Positions 25,245-36,423 of a stretch of 64,000 bases of DNA are shown here, one piece after another. A program made the position numbers and the translations under genes. Location of the stretch: positions 3,162,001 through 3,226,000 of the forward strand of contig JACAXG010000050.1 of the NCBI GenBank assembly GCA_018881555.1, given 5' to 3'. The notes under the pieces are model-generated. The model did no database searches. It was not told the origin of the DNA and saw only the letters and a program-made list of their open reading frames with translations. Origin of the DNA: Amblyornis subalaris. Its lineage: Eukaryota; Chordata; Aves; Passeriformes; Ptilonorhynchidae. Position 1 is the stretch's first letter, and every line of letters starts with the position of its first letter.

Positions 25245-27721
25245 GGTTTTTTAGCTCAAGTAGGCTAAAAGATTTTCAGGATATCTTTCTGCTCCTTAGT
25301 TGAACATACTTCACAAAATATGCTTCTAATTATTTTTGACCTCTCAGCATGCAAGAACATGCCAAAAATTATTTCCATCATTTTTTCCCATTAAGAGGCA
25401 GTCAGAGATCAGGGAACTACCTCTACAATTAGGACCCAGAATTTTCAACTCACTGCATGAACAAGGGCTGCCTACAATGATTATTTCAGTGCAACAAGAG
25501 TAAAACCATTTTGTCCAATTCTACCCCATTTCATTAAAAATCTATGCCTCAGCTTTAATCCACTCAGGTCAGTTTTCCTCACCTCTTTAAAAATTCTGTC
25601 TGCCACAATGTATGATATGGATAGTCTTTTTATAGAAAAAGTAATTATGGCAGTTTTCCAAATGATCACAATACCACTGTGCCCTCAATTCCCAAGGGCC
25701 ATTCCAAGAATTTCTTTTAATTCAGAAACAGATTACAAACGTGACATAATCTTTCTGAATGAAATTGAGTATGTAAATTTGTCCAGGGAACCTCAGTCCT
25801 CCAGCAGCTCCATCTCTGAGTCCCAAAGCCCAAATGTCCCAGCAGGTGAGCAAGATTGGCCATTTTGGCCATTCCAAGCAAAATGGACTCAGCTACGCAG
25901 CTGGTGTAAACTGACTCTGTGGTCACAGGAGTGATGCTGATTTTTGCCAGCTNAGTAGACTATTATACTCATTTTGCTTATCTGTGAAGACCTTTTCTGA
26001 AATAGCAAGTGCTGATTGTCTCTCCAAGGTAGAAACATGCCAGGAATTGTAAATTAGCCATGCATAATGCATTTGAGGTAACACTCAGGTTTATTGCCTC
26101 TTGGTAAGTTATTAAGCTTTTATTGAAGCATATTTTGTATGAGCATCAGTATTATCCGCATGCTTTGTACCTAATGTGTTTTGCTTCTTTAGCACATTTC
26201 GGTTAAGGGGTTTAAAATAGGCTACAAAGGCTAATGAATCGAGCCTTGCAGCNCTCCAGTGAGGAAGGTAAGCAGCATCATTGCAGGTCTGCAGGTCAGG
26301 ATACTGGGAATGGAGTGGCATGCTAAAGACAACACAATAAAATTCNGATGATGGTTCCTGCCCTTCTGTCTTGAGCCCTTTTCCCATTGCTCCCCAGCAG
26401 TGGCATAGGAAGGGAATGCACCTTGCCCACGGTTGCTGGCTGCAGCCCCAAGAGCAGCAGGGTGCCACATGCACCCAGGACTGGATATCCTGCCTGGTGT
26501 CCNGCTATCCCTGGGCAGAGTAGGCCCCTGTGGCCTCACACCCCCACCTGTTCCAACACTCCTTTTCCTTTTATGCCAAAATCTGTGATTCCTTGTCTAT
26601 GGTCCCAAGCATGCTCTTGCCAAGGTCCTCATCACGGTGCATCTTTCCAGCTCTCTGGCTCTTGGCTTCAGCCCTCTCTGCTCCAATCCTGCTATGCTTC
26701 CCCTAATAGCAGCACCTAGAGGCTCCCTCACACCCTGCTATGCATCCTTGCACACTAAATAGTTGCAGCTGTAATACAGGATTAAAGCCAATCACCTGCA
26801 AGTGGGAGATCTTTTCAAAGCTCTTTTGCAAGACAAAGTGCCTCAGAGGACTGAGGCCTCCAAGCCAGCATACCTCGAGCATGAGGGTTCAGTGTTGCTG
26901 GAAATCTTTTTCCTTTATCACATGCTCTGCTCATGAGAACTCGTTAGAAGTCAAGCAGGAGAGGAACTCTGCCACCAAAGAGCAGAGGGATGATACTGTG
27001 GGCCACAGGGCCAACAGTTTTGACTAAGCCCAGTGTAAAGTGCCAGCACAGATGGAATTAAATACCAGCCATCCCTGTAACATGGAAACAGTGGAGAAAC
27101 TTCCATTAGGAAATTTACTGGTGCTTTCTTATACAAGNTATCTTTTACATCCCCTGACACTAATTTTTCTCCTTCAACATTGTGCATGGTTGCTATTTAA
27201 CTGTAGAAGTTTTCTGTACTGGCTGCTTCTCCCACCTCCCCCTGTCCCTTAAGTATATTCCCAGATCTACCTCTTGTCAGAAGATGTCAGACCTGCAAGC
27301 TGAAATGTCAGGTCCCTTGGGAGAAATTTCCTTTAATAAAACTATTGTTGCTTTGAGGATACATTAATATAATCTTTAAAATTGTCTCTTTTTCTCTCTC
27401 AATTTCGCTCTCACACACATGCATGCATTTAGATATTTACCTNATTCTTTCTTGGATCCCTAAGAGTTACTTTTACTTAAGTGATTAAGTTGCATGCCAG
27501 AGTTTAGTGGCTCATTATCTTTGTAATATTCCTGGATGAACTGTTCGTACAAGTCAACATGAGAGGGAAAGGGAAAGCACTGTTTGGATTCCCAAAACCA
27601 AGTTTGGGTTCTGTAGCATGGGATGGTGAGTGGTCAGGGTCTTCCTTGACTCATTTTCGCAGTGTAGTCTCAACCAGGGCTAGTTGTGCAGCCGCTTGTT
27701 CTACTTAGACACCCAATAGAA
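25245..27721. other. Non-coding stretch with a GC-richer patch
   Basis: The stretch is AT-rich except for a GC-richer block at about 26.39-26.72 kb, where frames are open on both strands (102-120 codons) with no recognisable protein. Three Ns (26253, 26346, 26503) cluster there. Confidence 0.45.
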
Positions 27722-27785
27722 CCTTTCTCTTTTTCTCTCTTTCTCTTTCTCTTTCTCTTTCTCTTTCTCTTTCTCTTTCTCTTTC

Positions 27786-27824
<39 letters not shown>

Positions 27825-27849
27825 TTCTCTTTCTCTCTCTTTTTCTCTC
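27722..27849. repeat. (CTTTCT)n pyrimidine microsatellite, 128 bases
   Basis: This is a continuous 128-base tract of only C and T on the + strand, dominated by CTTTCT hexamers with a few TCTC and TTTTT interruptions at each end. The complementary strand is pure purine (GAAAGA)n. Mirror-symmetric homopurine tracts of this kind can adopt intramolecular triplex (H-DNA). It is translated as Lys/Arg-rich on one strand and Leu/Phe-rich on the other, so the open frames across it are artefacts of the repeat. Confidence 0.97.
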
Positions 27850-28737
27850 AACCGCCATATTACATAACAACCATACAGAGAGGTGGCTTTCAGAAATTTA
27901 GTAATGAGGTAAGCTCATTAGAAACTTCTGTGGTTACACCGGGAAAATGTTGCAGTCCATGACAACTTTCCTCTCACCCCAGGACCAAAGAATTTTTGCA
28001 CTAAAAGAGGCAGCACAAGTCACCTTTGTCTGTAAACCAAATTTTTTAGTAGACTAAATGCTTCAATCACCTGTTACAATCAACTCTGACAGATAAGAAA
28101 GGGGTTGAATTAAACTAATGGAAAAAGTTTTATGAAGAAAGCAACAACCATGTTGGGGTTGTGAAAAAGAAGAGAGAAAGAATGAATTTGAAACNAAGTA
28201 GCACACTGGAAATGAAGCTTATTTTAAAAAAAGAGAGAGAGAGAAAATTATTTTTTTTAAACTGTCTCTGTGGAACAAAATGGTACTTTCCTTGGGTGGA
28301 TACTGCCTAATAATACGTTTCACAGTGTACAGTGTGCCAGTTCTTCTGTGCCTCTTGTCCATTGTCCCCACACATCCATGGTGATTTGGAACTGGTAGAA
28401 TTTAAAAGAGAGTGCTTTATGTAACTAACTGATTTTCAGAAGCCAAAGTGTCTGTGCCAGAACAATGAAAGAGAAATCNAATTAGTTCTTCATACAGCTT
28501 CTGAAAAAATGGAAAGCATCCAAAGAAAGACAAATAGCTGAGGCTGCGTACGTGCTGATATTAAAGTTCAGGGAGTCCCTGAGCTGTTTCCCCATCTATC
28601 AATGAAAGCACATCTTCCTCTAGTGGCCTGCTTCAGCTTTCAAACATGCATGGAATGAAGCCTATAGAGAACTATAGAGAATACATATATACATAAAAAT
28701 ATGTATTCACAATATAAAGTGAATCCTTTATATTTTC

Positions 28738-28769
28738 ATCCTCTGTATAAGAATTATTCTACAGAGGAT
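28738..28769. repeat. Perfect 10-bp inverted repeat, 12-base loop
   Basis: Arms ATCCTCTGTA (28738-28747) and TACAGAGGAT (28760-28769) are exact reverse complements around a 12-base AT-rich loop. A stem of this size is about what chance would yield once in a window this long, so no function is claimed. Confidence 0.9.
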
Positions 28770-29383
28770 CCATATCTATAGTGTTAAAATAAAAAGAAGC
28801 ATAGATATTTAATGATGCCACAAGTTGCAGCTTCCGGTTCTGTANTTCCCGATGTGCCTGTGAGCTAATCCATGGGAATACAACAGATTTCAACTCTAAC
28901 TTCCATCAAAAAACCCTAACAATTTACCATTATGTATTACATTATTTCCTTGTCTTTGTTTCCTCTCTGGTGAGACACCCTGTTTACAAAGTCAATAAAA
29001 AGTTGATATATTCAGTGGCAGTATATTTAGAGAGGATGGTGAAAATGTCTTTCCCAAACCAACGCTTGATTTTCTCCCCTGGATTTCAGACAGGAAGGAT
29101 TATCCAGTCCTGTCCCTCATAACTACAAGTGAGTTAGTACTGGCTTAGTCCAGAGAAGTCCACAGAATATTGAGTCCTTAGTCTCAGGAATCCAGCCAGA
29201 CTGTTCTTTTTGCACTCTATCATAAACCTCAATTCAGCCATGAAAAGTTTCTTTGTCACATAAGAAAAGTGCAGGATAGTTCAAGGGTGAGTTGACAAAG
29301 TTCTAGCTCGCTTTAGTAGCAAGTAAATGTTTTAAGTGGAAATGCTCAAAGTGATTCTAAAAAATTAATGGCATCACCCCCCG

Positions 29384-29407
29384 TGGTAGGAAAAGTCTTT
29401 CCTACCA
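29384..29407. repeat. Perfect 10-bp hairpin, 4-base loop
   Basis: Arms TGGTAGGAAA (29384-29393) and TTTCCTACCA (29398-29407) flank the tetraloop AGTC. The stem has no mismatch and a minimal loop, giving a stable hairpin if transcribed. It is not followed by a T run and resembles no RNA family I recognise. Confidence 0.92.
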
Positions 29408-32176
29408 TTGTCACCAGTACCTGCCAGTCTGAGATACAAATATGTACTCAGTCCACTTTAGATTTTGTTACTAGGAGTTCATGAGGTAGTTTCTGACAAG
29501 TGATTTCCTCTGATTACGGTTTTCCTTAATATTTTTTTCCCTTTGAGGAAATATTAACAGCCATTTCCTTTGTGATGATGTAATTTGCAACTTCAGTTCT
29601 GCTGGTTTGACAGATTAATAGATTTTACTTCTTCTACACCTTTGTAAACTGTGTGTTTTATCTTTTCTTCAGTCGGGATGTATCACAAGTCTCCGCAACT
29701 TCTCCATAACCAGGCATTCACTGTCTAAANCTTTCATAATTTTTCTTGCTTGCCCTGGTTTAATTTTACCTGCTTGCTGGTGTGTGGGTGTTTGGGATTT
29801 TGAGGGTAGCATTTGCCACATGCTGAATACTTGCTTGATGGGAATTTTGGGAAACAATGAGAGGTCAAGGAAGAATTGAAATGTAACNGAGACAAGTGAG
29901 TCAGGGAGAGACAAATGAGACAAAAAAACCCCAAAATAATTTATTTTGCTTGTATAGANATGTATTTTATAACAGATAAACAACCCACATGAACAAGAAG
30001 CTTAAGGGCCCTTCTTGGGGTGGATGTCTGAGGGCAGTGAGAAATACTGGTAAACGCACTCTGAGGAGGCTGGTGCCAGAGCAATTTTGCTNAGTTGATG
30101 AATCTACCAGCCCTGCCTTCTCAGGCACTGCTCTGTGCTGATGTGTGATGGTTTCTCACAGCAATGGGCCACAGGGAGCAATGTGGCAGAAGCCATTTCT
30201 GCAGTCGGTCCCAGAGGTTTGCCTGGTGTACCCAGCTTACCAGGGACCTTGGCAAAAGAAGATGCAGTCAGCATCCAGGTCTCTGTTCTTTTACAGAATC
30301 CTTCTCCAAACCACTTCTATTAATTTCTTAGATGAGATTCCTTTTTTTGTAAGGGACAATTTGTGCAGTTCTTTCCATATTGGATGTATTTTATCTAAAT
30401 AGCTGACGTTTACTGCAAACCAGGCACTAAGAAACATATTCTATTGAGACTATCTGGCACAACTCTGGAGAGTTGACATTTTTAATCTTTTTCAAACTGT
30501 GAGAAATTTGTAACAATAGCTTGTTGGAGAGAACAGTGGAATTATCTAAAAGTGTTATCTACACTTTCCCCCAAACAGCTGTGATATTTAAAAGCCACTA
30601 GGTTCTTGCTGGGTTTCCCCTGCCTCTCCAGATCCTCCGCTCCATGTCCCCTGCCCAGCCTCTCCACCTCTCTGGTCTGTCACCTGCGAGTCTTTGGTAA
30701 AGACTTTGCAGCTAATTTGTGTCTTGAAAGCTGCAGCCACAAACATCTTCTGAGCCTGACAGCAGATGAGTGGAGGAGACAGAAGCAGATGAATCACACC
30801 TCCTGGATGTTAACTTTTCNTTGTGCTCTTTTTTAACTTCCTGCATAAGCATATGAAGGGAGAGGTATTGCCAGCTATAAAGGACTGAAGTGGCTTTCGT
30901 CTTCAAAGATTTACTGCTACCCGTCATTAGTTATGTTAATTCAAAAGGAGAAAAAAAAAGGAGACCTTTAGACTGATGAGAATACATTGACAGACAGTCA
31001 AAACCTTTCCTGGAATATTAATAAAGGATTATATGAGATTCCTCTCCAAACAGCAAACAGATCCCATCTTCCTTGGCCAAAAGCCCCTCCATCCATAAAG
31101 ATGCAAAAATCTNTGTGAAAAGATTTAAAATATTTAAATATTTAGAATGTGAAGGACTAAATAGAAAAAAAAATAAAAATCAAACCTAATGTGAGTTTTC
31201 TTTACAACAGATTTTTTTGATAGTTATTAAAATGAAAGTCCAAGAAAGTGCTGCAAATCCCATAGAAAGGTTCTTGGAGCAGGGAAGACTTAAGGAAATA
31301 AAACACTTTTTGTCTTGGTGTTGCTGGGTGCACTGTGCAGAATCGGACTCTGCATGACCTTCGTTATGATTATTACAGGCATTGCATTGCCTCCNTAACT
31401 GCCCTCAATAAAGAAGCACAGACTACCATGGAAGGTCTTTATCCTGCAGAGACTGGGGGTTTGAAGTGGAGAGGAGTCCAAGCAAAAATCTCCATGCAGT
31501 CACAACGATTTACACGTTTAGGTCTGGTTTTTAAACTCTCTCTCTTTTATTCTCCTATTAATAATTTTTTAACATGTCCATATTTTGAAGTGTAAGTCCC
31601 TTTTTTGGGCGAGAGACGTATCTTCTACCCATGATGAAAAATTATTTGACTCCACTGCAGACACCGGAACTGAATGGTTCAATGTTATATTAGAATCAGC
31701 CCACAGCCTGGACAAAGTGAGTTTCAGGAAAGGTTAGCCCAGAAAGTCTAAGGAATCTCATGGTTTTGTCACAACAATATGATAGAAAATGCTAGCAGAA
31801 ATGTTACTCATACTTTTTGTCTGACTCTATGTGATTTCCAAAAACCTCATTATGGAAATATGTATTCAAAATCAAGACTTGTATGAAAAAAGAAAAATCC
31901 ATTAACACATTTTAATAATATGCTATCAATAATAGTATTAAAGTTCCCAAGGAAAGGCACACTATACAATGCTTATTTTCCCTTGTACAAAAGGACTGAG
32001 CAGAGAATAATGTACTACTGAGCAGTAATTAGAATGATAAATGTCTGCAGAGTTGTTCTGTCACGTTATGCTGACTAACACTGATTGAAAGCTGGGCTTC
32101 CAATGACAGCTGTAATATTTTAAACATAGGTAGTAGCTATGTGTATTGAGTACACAGGCTTACAAAGACACCTTTG

Positions 32177-32216
32177 CTTTGAAATCACCTAAAACCACCT
32201 TTGAAATCACCTAAAA
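32177..32216. repeat. 18-base direct repeat, 22-base period
   Basis: CTTTGAAATCACCTAAAA occurs at 32177-32194 and again at 32199-32216, separated by four bases. Confidence 0.92.
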
Positions 32217-34674
32217 TCCTAAAAACAATGAGAAATTGTTAAACTGAGCAGGTGTTTACTGCAGAAAAAGGCAGTCTGGAGTACATGAAAAGAGATAAAA
32301 TCCTCTGGGAAAACTTATTTAAAGTGCAAGGTGTAGAGTCTCTGCAAAATCTTTCTGCCGTGACAGAGGTAACATTGGCTTCTCCTTAGGAAGGAAACAC
32401 TTTGCAGTCCAGGACAGAAAACATGAGGGCTCGGATGTGTAAAGCACTGAATTGAATAGACCTGTGATTGATGATACTTAAGACAAACCCAAAGTCCTTT
32501 ATTTCTCTCCCATGAAATGGNGACAACTTTTGTGTGCAGGTGATTGAGAAGTGACATATATCACCCTAGAAAAATCCCATTTATTTTCTCACCTGGAGGA
32601 ATGGAAAAAGAGTAAAGCTGCATAGAGGCAGGGTTTTACAGGGATTTAGGACTTTAANATGAGGGCGATTTTAATGAACAACCATTGTCTGCACATTCAT
32701 GTACTTCTATGCAGATATTTGCCATAGAACAGTTTGTATGGCATAAGAATACTAATTTTCAATCATAATTCCTTATACTATGATATCTCTGAGACAGACG
32801 TCTTCCTCAAGCTGCCATTTTTCTACTTTTTTTGCCAACAGCCAATCTCATTGGTGTGCTGTGTGTGGAAGGAGGCCAACAATAAACATTAATAATACAC
32901 CTGAATAAGTAGATTTGCTGGAAAGACTCANAACGTAATTCCAGTTTGTAGGTGCTGCTGCAGTAAGGAAATATCCCATGGAAATGATATCCATGTTGAA
33001 ATTTTGCTTCCAGCTTGAANGAGTATGGAAAGCCCTAACCAGCCTAAAAGGGGATTCAAAGAGTTACTGGGCATAGTTTTCTGTCCTTAACCAGAAGAAC
33101 AAGCACTTGAACAACAAAGTGAGTTCATACATTCCCTCAACTTTTACTAACCCCAAGGGTGATACAGATGCTCTGAAGTCTCATCCTGCTTGCCATGTAG
33201 CAGAGGACATAATAAGGAGCTCCTAGAGGTCATTTAAGTCTAGCTGGGGACCATCCTCTTGTTGTATACAGCAGTAAATCAGCAGTAAAGTTACCAATGA
33301 ATTCACATCGTGAATCCACATTTATGAATTTGCATTAATGTGGAATAATGTCAGTGAGAAACATCACAGGAACTAGGTCACTTAAGGTTATGTATACCCT
33401 TGGGGCTACCCAATTTTATGTATTTCTAGTGGCTCTGAGAAGGTCTCTGGAGTTTCTTCTGATAATAGTCTCAACCAATTCCATCCTATAAATCATTTTA
33501 CATAAAACCCTGAGCTAGGCTTGACATTCCTGTTTATGTCCTGGCTAGTACAACAGAGGAGTTTAATGTCTAATGAAGGAAAGGAGTGCCTGGATCCTCC
33601 AGCTAGAGCTAGAAAATGGCTTACTGAATTTTACTTTCTCATGCATTTAGAGTCTAGGAGTTTGTCAGATGAGGGGAGGATAGTTTGTACTACAGTGGCT
33701 GTCATTTGGAAGTTATTTAAGATTAGGTAAGGTAATAAGGTAATAATTCTGACAGTGTTTGCTGCCAAAGATTTTGGTTTATCTCACTCTCATTACCTAC
33801 CTGTAATTTATGTCACATTTTCCCAAGTTTCCTCATATTCCAATTTTTCCCTGTCAATATGCTACATCTCCTGCCTCCTCTTGGCTACAGGAATGATAAC
33901 AGCAACGGCAATAAAAACCGTTGAGCAGAATAAATGTTTCACTGTGAGCACTTGGACTAACATCCAGGTAAAAGCTGTGGTGGATGCTCCTTGGTGTGCT
34001 TTTTTTAGCAGTCTGGGACAGATAGTTGCTTAGTTATCCAAATCCCAATTTTCATCCTACCCTGCACAATTGCAAAATATTCTTTCTTCAGAAAGTCTTG
34101 CTGAGCACTGCCTTCCAAACCTTTCTGACTGAGCTTTGCAATAATTGAAAAGCAGTGTACAGCTTAGGTGATAGNCAAGACTGCAGGTGATGCTTCCAAA
34201 GCCCTCATTTACAGAGTCAGGGATGTGGATTTACATAAGGACAGCTTTGCAACTTCACCTTTTCCTTTTCTAATTAACCCCAGCTTGTATTATAATTTGC
34301 ACGGGGGATTCATTACCTGTTTTATTGATAATTTTTGATAAGCTTCTTATGTTGATTAGAAACAAAAGGTGATGGTAGTCTAGGGAAGCTTCGAAGTGGC
34401 AATGTGTTTGCTTTGTGAATCTCTGTTTTGAAAGCCGTGCAGGCAATGCTTGGGCTTAGTAAATGCAGAAGCTATAAAACCTAAATTGCTCCTTCTAAGA
34501 TTTTACAAAATAATTTCTCTTACTACTGTGCTCTTTGCAAGAAATTATATTCATAGTATAAGTGGAAAACTTACTTTAAAAGAGTATTTCCCTTTACTTA
34601 TTTTCAGGTTCAGAATGATGCTCAGGTGCATTCCCATAAAATAGTTATAATCTACATTAAAGGAATTCTTTGTA
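32217..34674. other. Non-coding stretch, nothing recognised
   Basis: AT-rich sequence with several Ns and open frames of 60-92 codons without recognisable domains. No repeat family recognised. Confidence 0.5.
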
Positions 34675-35065
34675 GGTCTTCTTGTCCAGCCCTTGCTCAA
34701 AGTAGGGCCAACTTCAATGTCAGAGCAAGTTGCACAGAGACATTCCTAGCTGAAATTTGAAAACCTCCAGCAGAGACACCCAGACTCTCTGGGCAATCTG
34801 TTCTTGCATTGAACTACCCTCATTGTGAATTTCTTTTTTGCATCCCATTGAAACTTCCTTGCAACTTGTGACTGTCACCTCTTCTCTTCCTTATGCCCTT
34901 CTGTGAAGAGTCTGAATTTCCATATTCCCCGCTTAAGGGATGGGAGGATAGCAATTAAGTCTCCCTTTTTCTTCTCTTTTCCAGAGTAAGCAAANCCAGC
35001 TGTCCCAGTCTTTGGTCCTACATCATGTGCTCCAAAATCTAGTCTCTCTCGGTGATCCTCACAAC
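34675..35065 (-). mobile_element. Old CR1 LINE fragment, antisense
   Basis: Read on the + strand, the sequence follows the antisense pattern of a CR1 3' region: TCTTCTTGTCCAGCCCTTGCTCAA, a degraded cluster around CCAGCAGAGACACCCAGACTCTCTGGGCAATCTG, a TTGAAACTTCCTTGCAACTTGTG block, and at the far end TGTGCTCCAAAATCTAGTC. The element's 3' end is therefore at the low coordinate. It is heavily diverged, with small deletions and no readable ORF2 frame, so it is older than the copies at 1.6 and 42.1 kb. No terminal octamer tail is recognisable. Borders are approximate. Confidence 0.75.
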
Positions 35066-36306
35066 ATTTATTACAAGTGATACAGTAAGTAAGTAATGCA
35101 AACCAATTTTTTTGCATTCCAGTTAGAGTAAGATAAAGAGGTAACTGTTTTTGCAGTGCTTTTGTGCAAGTTTGAATAGAAAATTACACAAATAATGGAA
35201 TTGGGCATGAAAACACAAGGTCGGAGCAGGGGTGTCACTGTATTCCACTAGCCTTTAAGTCTTGTTCGTTCCCCAGCACTGTCCCTGAGAAGCCACAAAC
35301 ATAATATGGCACTGCAGATCCATTGCAACTTATTTTTTTTGAATACCCTAAACACAGCTAGAGAGCAGNGGAGGAAGTAGAGCACTGACTCTAGCTGATG
35401 CCTAGTGAGAGATATGCCAAGATGACCCCAGTGGCGTTCAGTCCCTCAAAAAGGCAGAATCCAGCAACACAGGAGACTGCAGGCTGGGCTGTCCTAAAAC
35501 AGAAATCACTTACTGGACTTACCTGAGCTGCACAAGTTTCTTGCAGTTTCTGAAAACAGTACCTTATTTAAAACATCAGGCCTGATTCATCACTTTGTTA
35601 TAGAGGTTTAATCACATTCAGCATTTTCAAAAACTTAGAAGCATTGGTAGAACTCCTCTCAATTCACAAACTTAAATATATATTTTAGGATAAGAGTTTA
35701 CTTTTAAATTTAGGAAAAGAGTAATGCCCAGTAATCATAATTAAGGATGTAATTGCAAAATTTTCACTGTACTGTTGTGTTATCAAAATAATAATTTCCT
35801 GGAAATATTGTATACCAAGAAAAAGAAAACTTGTAACAATACCGATTTACATTTTTGGCTTGAGATTTATACAGCCTGACACTTTTTGCCATGTTTAGGT
35901 ATGAATGCAATGAAAAACATTATTCTGAGATATTAATTCCTGGAATATTTAATTTCTGGAGGTTTTTTTTCCTGACTGCTTGTTATAACGTTCAAAATCA
36001 TGTGCCCCTTTTTTTATCCAAATCCTCTTAGTTTTCTTCTTCCACACTTTCTTCCATTTTATCTTACCCAACTTGCAAGTAGTAAGGGGAGACAGATGGG
36101 GAAAAAGGTTTAAGGGGCAAGGGGAAAAACAGTACATCCACTTTAATTCTCTATTCAGGTATAAAAATAGTCTGCAAACATTTTCAATTTCTTTACGGAA
36201 AACATATCAACCAGCTCTAGCAGTTTAGGTGGAAATTGCCTAAGGTAATTCTGTCATGAACAGAAGATAGATATCCTTATAGTGTTCATGTTTCCCTAGG
36301 CAAATA
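35066..36306. other. Non-coding stretch, nothing recognised
   Basis: AT-rich sequence with no open frame of note and no recognised repeat. Confidence 0.55.
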
Positions 36307-36423
36307 AATGTTTGGCAAATAAAAAGAAAAATTGTGGCAGATTAAAGTGACATGTCCTTTCCCAATGTTTGGCAAATAAAAAGAAAAATTGTGGCAGATT
36401 AAAGTGACATGTCCTTTCCCAAT
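36307..36423. repeat. Perfect tandem duplication, 57-bp unit x2
   Basis: The 57 bases at 36307-36363 (starting AATGTTTGGCAAATAAAAAG, ending GTCCTTTCCC) are repeated without a single difference at 36364-36420, and the next three bases (AAT) also match. The lack of any substitution means either a very recent duplication or an assembly artefact. The unit contains no gene. Confidence 0.97.

Larger units (their letters stand above)
27850..32176. other. Non-coding stretch with two small hairpins
   Basis: Unique-looking AT-rich DNA with short open frames (60-104 codons) lacking known motifs. Two perfect inverted repeats at 28.74 and 29.38 kb are listed separately. No interspersed repeat recognised. 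Confidence 0.5.

Noticed and set aside
27670..27901. Lys/Arg-rich and Leu/Phe-rich open frames on opposite strands
   Set aside because: Both are translations of the (CTTTCT)n tract, whose period is a multiple of three and which cannot contain stops.
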